Of a DNA stretch of 10,028 nt, positions 1 to 6,802 are shown one piece after another (position 1 is the stretch's first letter; each line of letters opens with the position of its first letter). Location: the NCBI GenBank assembly GCA_902782655.1, contig CACZNY010000315.1, positions 1 to 10,028 of the forward strand, read 5' to 3'. The notes under the pieces were generated by a model. It worked only from the letters and a program-made list of their open reading frames with translations, was not told where the DNA came from and searched no databases. This DNA comes from an uncultured Lachnospiraceae bacterium. GTDB taxonomy: Bacteria > Bacillota > Clostridia > Lachnospirales > Lachnospiraceae. The position numbers and the translations under genes were made by a program.

Positions 1-3
1 TCC

Positions 4-243
4 TCAGATAGCCTTGATGTTAAGCACCAGAGCTATCACCATGAAAAGCACACACAATGCGATCGTCAGCTTCTGAAGCTTGCCCTCAAGGGATCTTCCC
101 TTATTCTTGCCCCAGTATGTATCAGCCATGCCGCTTATCGCTCCAAGGCCGGCGCTCTTACCCTCCTGGGCAAGCACTATGAATGTAAGCGCCAGACAGA
201 TGATCATGAAAACAATATACAAAACCAATCTCAATGTAGACAT
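4..243 (-). CDS. secG: Protein-export membrane protein SecG
   Basis: SecG is the small accessory subunit of the SecYEG protein-conducting channel in the cytoplasmic membrane and assists SecA-driven export. The 79-residue product has the family's usual size and layout. A first membrane segment lies at about residues 5-25 and a second at about 58-77. Between them is the conserved cytoplasmic loop, where QEGKSAGLGAISG is followed by WGKNKGRSLEGKLQKLT. The ATG at 243 is preceded by AGAGG at 250-254 with 6 bases of spacing. The gene ends in TGA three bases from the window edge, so its downstream neighbours are not visible; in Firmicutes these are often rnr and smpB (family knowledge). The 76-bp gap from the upstream gene holds a plausible promoter, so secG may be transcribed separately. 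Confidence 0.96.
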   Translation of the reverse strand: MSTLRLVLYIVFMIICLALTFIVLAQEGKSAGLGAISGMADTYWGKNKGRSLEGKLQKLTIALCVLFMVIALVLNIKAI

Positions 244-283
244 ATCTATCCTCTCCCTGCCAAAAGTAACTCAACGAAAGCCT

Positions 284-312
284 ATGTTAACACAAGAAAG
301 CCTCAATTGCAA
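284..312 (-). promoter_or_regulatory. Possible sigma-A-type promoter for secG
   Basis: Read on the minus strand, TTGCAA (307-312) and TAACAT (284-289) are separated by exactly 17 bases. Each hexamer matches the -35 and -10 consensus at four of six positions. They lie just after the stop of the upstream gene and about 40 bases before the secG ATG. The octamer AGGCTTTC occurs twice across this region (276-283 and 296-303, read on the minus strand), which could be an operator or chance. This is a consensus match only. Confidence 0.35.
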
Positions 313-319
313 CCCTGAT

Positions 320-1906
320 TTATCCCGCTTCATCCAGCCTGTCCATGAATTCGTCCAGTTCATCCACACGCAGCACCAGGTCGCAGCCGTCCCTGAATTG
401 CGGCCTTTCATTTTCAAGAGGCATGATGGTCTTGCTGCATATGCCGGCAAGCACTCCTCTTTCATCAAAGACCGCCGTGCCGCTCATTCCGCTTTCGGAT
501 TCCCTGGTAACGGTAAAGTATGACTCACCGTCCACATATTTCCTCTGTATGGCCGAAAGCCGGAGGGATATCACCCTGACGTCCTTTATTATACTGTCCC
601 TCTCTCCTCCCCGCCACATACTGCAATACTCGATAAGAGGCGTCCCTGCCTTCATGCTGTCATAGATATCGTCCTCCGTCGCCACCTCCTTAAGCCTCAC
701 CAGCACATGATAGGGCACTATCCTCACCGGCACCTTAAAAAGCGCCGCCTCATTGCCTGCGCTGAGCCTTACGGATTTGATGGCAGCTCTCGCGCTGCTG
801 CCGTCGTAGAAGGTGATGGTCACGGGATCCCTCTCCAGCTCACTCGTGACATGATAAACGGAAACCATATAGACGTAATCCGCTGCGACATGGTATATAA
901 AGGCGGATCCGCTGCTGACTGCACCGTCGGGGTATCTCACCATAAGGTTCACGAGCGATGTCCTGCATTCCGAGATCACCCTGTCCCTGTCAGGCTTATC
1001 AAAGGGTATGCTTTCGAAAAAGCCCTCCTCCACCGCATAGGAAAGATCGCTGCTGCTTATCCTGCAGTCGTCCAGATGCCCGTTTACCTGTGAGGGAGAG
1101 GACACTACATGAATAGTGCTCTCAGTCCTGGCTTCGAGCCCGTAGCTGTCCTTTACCTCGTACTTCACCTTATAATCCCCGATATTCCCGAGATTAAGGC
1201 CGGAAAGATCCCTCTTCACGGCGGATGTGAGGCCGCCGTCCGCATCATCACAGGCAAAGACCGGATCAAGGTCATCGAGGCTGCTTCCGATCAAAAGATA
1301 CTGGTCATGCACACCGTAAAACCTTGGAGGGGTATCCACCACGAGCTTCACCTTCTTTTCGGTCATATTCATGTTGCCGTCCGTGGCCCTTATGGTGATC
1401 TCGGGTCTCGATGCCTTTGTGAATAAAAGCCTGTCGATCTCCTTCCCGTCGTAATAATACCTGATAAAGGCCATGCCGCTGAGATCAACGGCTTCCGCTC
1501 CCAGTATGGCCGTGTCATATTCCTTGCCGGCTTCCAGCACAGGAGAGCTTTCCTGTCCAACCTTAAGATCCGGCGGAGTCGTATCCCTCACATATATCCT
1601 GTAGCTGTACTCCTTAAAGGGGTTCGAGGCCTTTACGGTATAGTCGCCGACCTTCATATTGTTAATTCCTGCCGTATCTACGACGGTATGCTCCATCACC
1701 CAGTCATTCCCCGCCACATAAAAGACCGGATCCGTCATGACCGGATCACCGAGCTCCATTATCCTTTCCACCCAAAGCTGCTCACCGGATAGAAACGATA
1801 TCAAAAAGAAAATGCCGCCAGAAATGACGGCAATGCAAAGACCTGCGATCGAAACAATTCTGATATGTCTGATCAGAAAATCTTTTATAAAAACAATCTC
1901 TTTCAT
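320..1906 (-). CDS. Membrane-anchored protein with Ig-like repeats and a trypsin-like serine protease domain
   Basis: I do not recognise a named gene. The 528-residue product starts with a short basic cytoplasmic stretch and one membrane segment (about residues 16-39), with no lipobox, so most of it should be extracytoplasmic. Residues 60-270 look like two or three bacterial Ig/cadherin-like beta-sandwich repeats. They are joined at Asp-Thr-(Thr)-Pro-Pro linkers (about 108-112 and 191-194) and carry VGDYTVKA (86-93) and IGDYKVKYEVKDSYG (242-256). Residues 310-525 resemble a trypsin/HtrA fold: GSAFI (333-337), His352 in SVYHV, Glu386 in NEAALFKV where the catalytic Asp is normally expected, and Ser475 in GMSGTAV. 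No PDZ domain is visible. The ATG at 1906 has a weak ribosome-binding site, and an in-frame TAA lies upstream. It sits 59 bp after rpe. Whether it is an active protease or a pseudoenzyme is unclear. Confidence 0.75.
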   Translation of the reverse strand: MKEIVFIKDFLIRHIRIVSIAGLCIAVISGGIFFLISFLSGEQLWVERIMELGDPVMTDPVFYVAGNDWVMEHTVVDTAGINNMKVGDYTVKASNPFKEYSYRIYVRDTTPPDLKVGQESSPVLEAGKEYDTAILGAEAVDLSGMAFIRYYYDGKEIDRLLFTKASRPEITIRATDGNMNMTEKKVKLVVDTPPRFYGVHDQYLLIGSSLDDLDPVFACDDADGGLTSAVKRDLSGLNLGNIGDYKVKYEVKDSYGLEARTESTIHVVSSPSQVNGHLDDCRISSSDLSYAVEEGFFESIPFDKPDRDRVISECRTSLVNLMVRYPDGAVSSGSAFIYHVAADYVYMVSVYHVTSELERDPVTITFYDGSSARAAIKSVRLSAGNEAALFKVPVRIVPYHVLVRLKEVATEDDIYDSMKAGTPLIEYCSMWRGGERDSIIKDVRVISLRLSAIQRKYVDGESYFTVTRESESGMSGTAVFDERGVLAGICSKTIMPLENERPQFRDGCDLVLRVDELDEFMDRLDEAG

Positions 1907-1941
1907 CCGTAAACAGCCGGTTTATATCTGTCCTGGCCCAT
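1903..1941 (-). other. Possible 12-codon leader ORF overlapping the next gene's start
   Basis: Between rpe and the protease-like gene, an ATG at 1939-1941 opens a 12-codon frame (MGQDRYKPAVYG). Its TGA overlaps the downstream ATG as ATGA. The main gene has no convincing ribosome-binding site of its own, so coupled re-initiation is conceivable. The small frame also has only a weak GCGGG ahead of its ATG. It may be chance; the overlap is the only real support. Confidence 0.2.
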
Positions 1942-1965
1942 CCCGCGGGGGAATATAGCCTTCCG

Positions 1966-2628
1966 CTAATGATATCGGGCTATCTCATCCTTAAAGCGTC
2001 TGGTATTTTCGGCTGCGTCGCCGTTGAATACCGCAGACCCCATCACTATGATATTGGCGCCCGCGTCCAAAACGGTATGCAGGTTTTCGGCGATGACTCC
2101 GCCGTCCACCTCTATGTCGAGCTCTCTTTCCTCGTTTCTTGCCATAGCCCTTAAGGCCTTGATCTTCCTTGTGGCCTTTTCGATGTACTTCTGCCCGCCG
2201 AAGCCGGGATTGACCGTCATCAGAAGCACCATGTCCACATCATCTATAATATAGTCGAGGGTGGACAGAGAGGTACCCGGATTAAGGGCAAGCCCTACCC
2301 TGACTCCCGCCCGCCTTATCTGCTTCAGGGCATTTTCCACGTCCCTCGTGGCCTCCGCATGTATTGTCAGTATATCAGCGCCGCAGTCCACAAAGGTCTC
2401 TATATATCTTTCCGGGTTCATCACCATCAGATGCACGTCAAAGGTCACGTTAGTGGCCTTCCTGATGGAGCGTATCACCGGCATGCCGAAGGATATCTGC
2501 GGCACGAAATCCCCGTCCATGACGTCGATATGTATGCCGTCGGCACCTGCCTTTACCACTTTTTCAATGTCACGACCCAGATTCCTGAAATCCGCTGCCA
2601 GTATGGAAGGATGAAATTTGTACTCCAT
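1966..2628 (-). CDS. rpe: Ribulose-phosphate 3-epimerase
   Basis: This enzyme interconverts D-ribulose 5-phosphate and D-xylulose 5-phosphate in the cytosolic pentose phosphate pathway. The 220-residue length is typical and one TIM barrel spans the protein. Visible hallmarks are PSILAADF at the N-terminus with Ser8, the metal ligands His33 and Asp35 in HIDVMDG, His66 in DVHLMV, the phosphate loop region NPGFGGQ (140-146), Asp175 in EVDGG, and the phosphate-gripping GSAVF (197-201). Its ATG overlaps the rsgA stop by one base (TGATG). A perfect AGGAGG at 2634-2639, five bases upstream inside the end of rsgA, points to translational coupling. The rsgA-rpe pair following a PASTA kinase is a conserved Firmicute arrangement (established knowledge). 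Confidence 0.97.
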   Translation of the reverse strand: MEYKFHPSILAADFRNLGRDIEKVVKAGADGIHIDVMDGDFVPQISFGMPVIRSIRKATNVTFDVHLMVMNPERYIETFVDCGADILTIHAEATRDVENALKQIRRAGVRVGLALNPGTSLSTLDYIIDDVDMVLLMTVNPGFGGQKYIEKATRKIKALRAMARNEERELDIEVDGGVIAENLHTVLDAGANIIVMGSAVFNGDAAENTRRFKDEIARYH

Positions 2629-3506
2629 CAGAACCTCCTGAGCTTATTAAGCTCCTCAAAAATATCCGTATATGAATCATATCTTTCCCGGGTGATCCTG
2701 CCATCATCCGCAGCCTCCCTGATGCTGCAGCCGGGCTCATGGGTATGAGTGCAGTCCGCGTAATAGCACCTTCCGGCATATGGCCTCATCTCCGGGAAAC
2801 ACCCTGCAAGCTCCGCCTCCTCCATTTTGGGAAGCTCCATGGCGGAAAAACCGGGCGAATCAAAAATAAAGGTATTCTCCTTAAGGCAGATAAGCTCCGT
2901 ATGTCTTGTTGTCTGCCTGCCCCTTCCAAGCTTACGGCTCACTTCACCGGTCTCCATAAGCTCCCTTCCGGTAAGAGCATTTATTATCGATGACTTGCCG
3001 GCACCGGAAGGTCCCGCTACAGAGGTGACCCTGTCCGTCAGGATGGACATCAGCTCCTCCATGCCCGTTCCCTCCTTCGCCGAGGTAAATATCAGCCTGT
3101 AGCCTGCCGGAGCATATATCCTCCGCATCTCCTCCATCTCGCCTTCCTCCGCGAGATCATCCTTATTGATGCATATCACGGAAGGGATACGGGCTCTTTC
3201 CATCATTATGAGGAATCTGTCCAGAAGAGACCATACAGGCTCGGGACTGTGGGCTGCGAAGATCACAAGCGCCTGGTCAATATTGGCGACAGGCGGCCTT
3301 ACAAGGGAATTTCTGCGGGGAAGGATCTCCGTCACGTTGCCCTCCACATCATCGGTATGAGTGAGCTCTATGATGCACTCATCACCTGCCAGAGGCTTCA
3401 GGGACTGCTTTCTGAAAAGTCCTCTTGCCCTGCACTGGTATGTCCCCTCACCGGTATATACGTAATAAAAACCGCCGACCCCTTTTAAGATCCTGCCTTC
3501 AAGCAT
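2628..3506 (-). CDS. rsgA: Ribosome small subunit-dependent GTPase RsgA
   Basis: RsgA is a circularly permuted GTPase that checks and matures the 30S subunit. The 292-residue protein has an N-terminal OB-fold (about 1-65). The GTPase motifs follow in permuted order: G4 NKDD (114-117), G5 TSAK (141-144), G1 GPSGAGKSS (165-173), the G2 region RQTTRH (197-202), and G3 DSPG (216-219). A C-terminal zinc module has Cys247, Cys252, His254 and Cys260 in the family spacing C-x4-C-x-H-x5-C. The ATG is 14 bp after the kinase stop with no strong ribosome-binding site, so coupling to the kinase is likely. The B. subtilis homologue CpgA/YloQ is reported as a substrate of PrkC, whose homologue is the adjacent gene; phosphorylation here is inference. 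Confidence 0.97.
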   Translation of the reverse strand: MLEGRILKGVGGFYYVYTGEGTYQCRARGLFRKQSLKPLAGDECIIELTHTDDVEGNVTEILPRRNSLVRPPVANIDQALVIFAAHSPEPVWSLLDRFLIMMERARIPSVICINKDDLAEEGEMEEMRRIYAPAGYRLIFTSAKEGTGMEELMSILTDRVTSVAGPSGAGKSSIINALTGRELMETGEVSRKLGRGRQTTRHTELICLKENTFIFDSPGFSAMELPKMEEAELAGCFPEMRPYAGRCYYADCTHTHEPGCSIREAADDGRITRERYDSYTDIFEELNKLRRF

Positions 3507-3520
3507 CCGGGGCTTACCGC

Positions 3521-5914
3521 TTATCTTGCAAAGGATATGGACTGCGAAGCATCCGTAGTCTGCTGATCCGTCGTAAAGGCGCTGCCATCCTCATTCACAC
3601 CCTCTACCCTCGCGGTATAGACTATGGTGAATACGCCCGCTGTGTCTGATGCATCCACATCGGTGGACGATATCTGTATCGTCACCGGGAAGGAAGTCAC
3701 GCTCTGCTGGCCGTAAACCTTTCCCGAATTATTTCCCGTAAGAGTGATGCTGGCAGCCGAACCGTCCGCATATCCCGAAGGAGCCTGCACGTTCTGCGAG
3801 AATATCTGCGCCGCCTGCTCGGGTCCCTTGCTGATGATGACGGTCACCTTGGTATCCTTTGCGACCAGCGTATCCGGCTCAATGCTCTGGCTTATGACCC
3901 TGCCCTCTGCCACTGTAGCGGAATTCTCCTGTGCCACGGAGCCAAGTGTAAGGCTCGATGAAGCAAGGGCTGCCTTGGCCTCCTGCTCCGTAAGTCCTAT
4001 AAGATTCGGTATCGCCGTCTTGTCATCGGGAATCGTCTCTGCTTCCTCTTCAGTCTTCTGGCCGCCGGAGCCCGTGCTTACCACTACCAGCACTGTCGAG
4101 CCGGGAGCTACCATCGTCCCTGCCTCCGGAGTCTGCGACACTATGGAGCCCTGGGGCACCGTATCGGATTTGCCCTCGGTAAGCTGGATGGCAAGACCCA
4201 GATTCTCCAGAGCGACCTTGGCCTCTGCCGAAGGATTGCCCGTAAGATCCGGAACCTCTATATTCCCTGTGCCGGAGCTGACCTGAAGCACCACTGTGTA
4301 TCCTGTGGGTATACGGCTTCCCGCCACCGGATCCTGTGATATCACAAGCCCCTGCTCCACGGAGTCGGAGGACTCATAGCTGGTCTGTACCACAAAGCCC
4401 TGCTCCTCAAGAGCCTTCTTTGCATCCTCGAAGCTCTTGCCCCTCATGTCCTGCAGCACCTGATTATCGGATACCGTCTGGCTTTCCGTGCCGCCGTCCC
4501 TGACGGCTATTACCCGCCTTGCTATGAATACTATCAAAAGGAGGATGATGATACCTATGATGACGGCAATGATCCTCATGATCATTGTCATCCTGTCATC
4601 CATATCCTCATCGTTTCTGTATCTGTCTGAGCGCTTTGCAGACGAGGATTTTCTCGCGGGGTTCCTTCTTGCCCGCTCATCCTGCGTCCTGCTTCTTCCG
4701 CTCCTGTTTCTTTGATTCCTTCTGGGATCTCCGCTTCTGTCCGAGGGACGTCTTTCCTGCTGCTCCCTTCTCTTCCGGGCTGCGGCTTCCCTTCTCTTCC
4801 GACGGAGCTCCTCCTCCTCGAAGTCGTTCCTGCCCTCTTCCTCCCGGGGTCTTCTCCTGTGTCTGTCTTCCTCCAGACCCCCTTCTGCTGCCTCCTGCGC
4901 CCTTCTCTTCCTCGGTCTCTCCTCATCGGGCTCCTCGACCAGTCTTTCCTTATTGCGGTTGTAGGCTGAGATCAGCGACTCCTCCACATCTATGATGCCC
5001 GTTCTTGACTTGATGGACCTCATATCCTCTTCGGTCACCATCCTGGTAGAGCCGCCGGCTCCCCCCGAGGGTATCCTTTTGATAAAGTTTTCATCGGGAG
5101 TCAGCAGGGACTGCTTCAGATCGGCTATAACCTCGGACATGGAGGAATACCTTCTGTCCGAGCTTTTCTCCGTACACTTGAATATTATCTGCTCTATGCT
5201 TACCGGGACATCATTGACAAATTCCCTTGGGCTCGGCATCGGATCCTGTATATGCTGGATCGCTATATTGACGGTGGTATCCCCGTCAAAGGGGACGCGC
5301 CCCGTGAGCATCTCGAAAAGCACTATGCCAAGAGAATAGATATCGCTCTTTTCATCGGAATATCCTCCCCTTGCCTGCTCCGGCGAGGTATAATGCACGG
5401 AGCCCATGACATTGGAGGTGATGGTCTCGCTGGTGGCAGCCTTGGCTATGCCGAAATCCGTCACCTTGACCTTGCCGTCCTTTGAGATGATGACATTCTG
5501 GGGCTTCACATCCCTGTGTATGATACCTGCCTTATGGGCACACTCCAGCCCCTGCGCCATCTGTATGGCTATGCTTATGGATTCCTTGACGGAAAGCCTG
5601 AGCTTTTTTTCGATGTAATGCTTGAGGGTAATGCCCTCCACCAGCTCCATGACGATGTACTGGAGATCATGATCCTCTCCCACATCGTAAACGCCTACTA
5701 TATTTGAATGAATAAGCCCGGCCGCCGCCTGAGCCTCCGCATGAAACTTCGTGACAAAGTTCTGGTTTTCAGCATACTCCTGCTTCAGAACCTTAATGGC
5801 CACGAAGCGGGAGAGCTTCATATCCTGCGCCTTATACACATCGGACATACCGCCCGTGCCTATGCGGCTCAGGATCTCATATCTGTCTGCCAGTACTATT
5901 CCTTCGCTTATCAT
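3521..5914 (-). CDS. prkC: PASTA-domain serine/threonine protein kinase (PrkC/PknB type)
   Basis: This is a transmembrane Hanks-type kinase that senses muropeptides or lipid II and regulates the cell wall, growth and dormancy exit. Numbering is from the ATG at 5914 (797 residues). The kinase domain at about 10-272 has the glycine loop GTGGMS (19-24), Lys41 in VAIK, catalytic HRDVKPQN (133-140, Asp135), DFG (153-155) and a Thr/Ser-rich activation segment (161-177) before SPEQA. A very charged Arg/Glu linker (about 327-440) leads to one membrane helix (about 442-465). Three extracellular PASTA repeats follow (about 477-548, 550-617, 633-697). The last 100 residues form an additional Ser/Thr-rich beta-type domain I cannot assign. 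The frame extends to a TTG at 5923, but family members begin close to the ATG (MISEGIVLADRYEIL). The preceding phosphatase gene should antagonise it. Confidence 0.96.
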   Translation of the reverse strand: MISEGIVLADRYEILSRIGTGGMSDVYKAQDMKLSRFVAIKVLKQEYAENQNFVTKFHAEAQAAAGLIHSNIVGVYDVGEDHDLQYIVMELVEGITLKHYIEKKLRLSVKESISIAIQMAQGLECAHKAGIIHRDVKPQNVIISKDGKVKVTDFGIAKAATSETITSNVMGSVHYTSPEQARGGYSDEKSDIYSLGIVLFEMLTGRVPFDGDTTVNIAIQHIQDPMPSPREFVNDVPVSIEQIIFKCTEKSSDRRYSSMSEVIADLKQSLLTPDENFIKRIPSGGAGGSTRMVTEEDMRSIKSRTGIIDVEESLISAYNRNKERLVEEPDEERPRKRRAQEAAEGGLEEDRHRRRPREEEGRNDFEEEELRRKRREAAARKRREQQERRPSDRSGDPRRNQRNRSGRSRTQDERARRNPARKSSSAKRSDRYRNDEDMDDRMTMIMRIIAVIIGIIILLLIVFIARRVIAVRDGGTESQTVSDNQVLQDMRGKSFEDAKKALEEQGFVVQTSYESSDSVEQGLVISQDPVAGSRIPTGYTVVLQVSSGTGNIEVPDLTGNPSAEAKVALENLGLAIQLTEGKSDTVPQGSIVSQTPEAGTMVAPGSTVLVVVSTGSGGQKTEEEAETIPDDKTAIPNLIGLTEQEAKAALASSSLTLGSVAQENSATVAEGRVISQSIEPDTLVAKDTKVTVIISKGPEQAAQIFSQNVQAPSGYADGSAASITLTGNNSGKVYGQQSVTSFPVTIQISSTDVDASDTAGVFTIVYTARVEGVNEDGSAFTTDQQTTDASQSISFAR

Positions 5915-5926
5915 TACCTGCAACTT

Positions 5927-5931
5927 CCCCT
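5927..5931 (-). promoter_or_regulatory. Ribosome-binding site of the kinase gene
   Basis: AGGGG on the minus strand is the only good Shine-Dalgarno match upstream of the kinase. It lies 12 bases before the ATG at 5914 and only 3 bases before the TTG at 5923. Neither distance is ideal. The ATG is preferred because a 3-base spacing is too short and kinase homologues start there, but the site leaves some doubt. Confidence 0.5.
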
Positions 5932-5975
5932 GATGGTCTGTCTATAATCTATAAACAGCCTTTATTCTCCATACT

Positions 5976-5993
5976 GCGCCGCTCCCGCGGCGC
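5976..5993 (-). other. GC-rich hairpin in the phosphatase-kinase spacer
   Basis: A perfect 7-bp inverted repeat, GCGCCGC and GCGGCGC, encloses a 4-base loop. It lies between the phosphatase stop and the kinase start. Neither strand has a U-tract right after the stem, so it is not a standard intrinsic terminator. It could stabilise or process the mRNA, or tune expression of the kinase relative to the phosphatase. Confidence 0.55.
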
Positions 5994-6001
5994 GAAGCCA
6001 T

Positions 6002-6035
6002 CATTTTATGATTCAGACGCCAAAAGTACCGAATC
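6002..6035 (-). repeat. Dispersed hairpin repeat, copy 1
   Basis: This 34-bp stretch matches 9942-9975 at 32 of 34 positions. It forms a stem of 7-bp arms (6010-6016 with 6029-6035) around a 12-base loop identical to that of copy 2. One arm differs from copy 2 by a single base. On the minus strand, the transcribed direction, this turns a Watson-Crick pair into a G-U pair and keeps the stem. It begins 3 bp after the phosphatase stop and fills part of the 5915-6038 spacer. The rest of that spacer holds the GC-rich hairpin, the kinase ribosome-binding site, and an A/T-rich stretch with TATAGA at 5942-5947 (minus strand) but no convincing -35. Confidence 0.75.
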
Positions 6036-6038
6036 CGG

Positions 6039-6773
6039 CTACTCATGCGCGAAAGGCTCGATCAGTACGACGCCGATATTGTCATATCCGCCGTTTGCAT
6101 TCGCCCTTTCTATAAGCCTCTGAACGGCGCTCACGACATCGGGCGAGCTGTTCACTATCATCCTGATGTCCTCATCCTCGACCATATTGGTCAGGCCGTC
6201 AGTGCACATAAGGATCCGGTCGTCCGGATCAAGCTTCATATCAAAAAAATCAACCCTGATGTCATAATCTCCGCCGATAGCCCTGGTGATCTTATTCTTC
6301 ATGGGATGATTTCTCGCCTCGGACTCCGCTATCTCACCCGCGCGGACCATCTCCTCCACGAGAGAGTGGTCCCTCGTGATCTGACGTATCCTGTCATTTA
6401 TCACATAGAGTCGCGAGTCGCCCACATTAGCCACATAAAGGGTATCCTCTATGACGGTAGCTACTACAAGGGTCGTACCCATGCCCTCATGCTCGGGAAG
6501 CCTTCTCGCCTCCTCCATGATGGCGGCATTAGCGGTCTCATAAGCATGTCTTATAAGACGGATGGGATTCTGCTCATGCGAATCAGTAATGTCCAGAACC
6601 ACAGCCTCAGTGGTAAACCTTGAGGCGTAGTCTCCCGCGGCATGGCCTCCCATGCCGTCTGCCACAATGAAAAGATTCGGGAGATTCCCGACGGGATTCT
6701 CCGAAGTGAAAACATAGTCCTGATTCACTTTCCTTTTCTGACCCGTATCGGTCATGGAAAAGGTTTTGATCAT
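6039..6773 (-). CDS. prpC: PP2C-type protein serine/threonine phosphatase (PrpC/Stp)
   Basis: This cytosolic metal-dependent phosphatase removes phosphates placed by Hanks-type kinases, here most likely the downstream PASTA kinase and its substrates. At 244 residues it is a bare catalytic domain of the usual bacterial size. Metal-binding and signature residues are Asp19 in RKVNQD, Asp39-Gly40 in VADGMGGH, GDSR (118-121), Asp192 in CTDGLTN, and Asp231 in GGYDNIGV, all in the expected order. The ATG at 6773 has GGAGG at 6780-6784 with 6 bases of spacing. It lies 29 bp after rlmN and 124 bp before the kinase ATG. This spacer differs from the tighter phosphatase-kinase junction common in Firmicutes and contains two hairpins. 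Confidence 0.97.
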   Translation of the reverse strand: MIKTFSMTDTGQKRKVNQDYVFTSENPVGNLPNLFIVADGMGGHAAGDYASRFTTEAVVLDITDSHEQNPIRLIRHAYETANAAIMEEARRLPEHEGMGTTLVVATVIEDTLYVANVGDSRLYVINDRIRQITRDHSLVEEMVRAGEIAESEARNHPMKNKITRAIGGDYDIRVDFFDMKLDPDDRILMCTDGLTNMVEDEDIRMIVNSSPDVVSAVQRLIERANANGGYDNIGVVLIEPFAHE

Positions 6774-6802
6774 GTATTACCTCCGCACAAAAACCGCTCC
6801 GA

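Noticed and set aside
259..268. GCCAAAAGTA upstream of secG as a fourth copy of the repeat core
   Set aside because: It shares only 10 bases with the loop, has no stem arms, and a 10-base match found after the fact in 10 kb is not convincing.
4585..4995. Low-complexity Cys/Pro/Ser/Phe-rich plus-strand frame and an Arg/Glu/Gly-rich alternative minus-strand frame
   Set aside because: Both are shadows of the purine-rich linker of the kinase gene. The main kinase frame runs through without a break, so no frameshift is needed.
5976..5993. Intrinsic terminator between the phosphatase and kinase genes
   Set aside because: The stem is strong, but no U-tract follows on either strand, so I list it only as a hairpin.
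6045..6623. A 192-codon plus-strand open frame, and similar long plus-strand frames at 3744-4286, 1109-1426 and 707-1093
   Set aside because: Each lies antisense to a gene with clear family motifs or architecture, and the antisense translations show no recognisable domain. They are by-products of the codon composition of the minus-strand genes.
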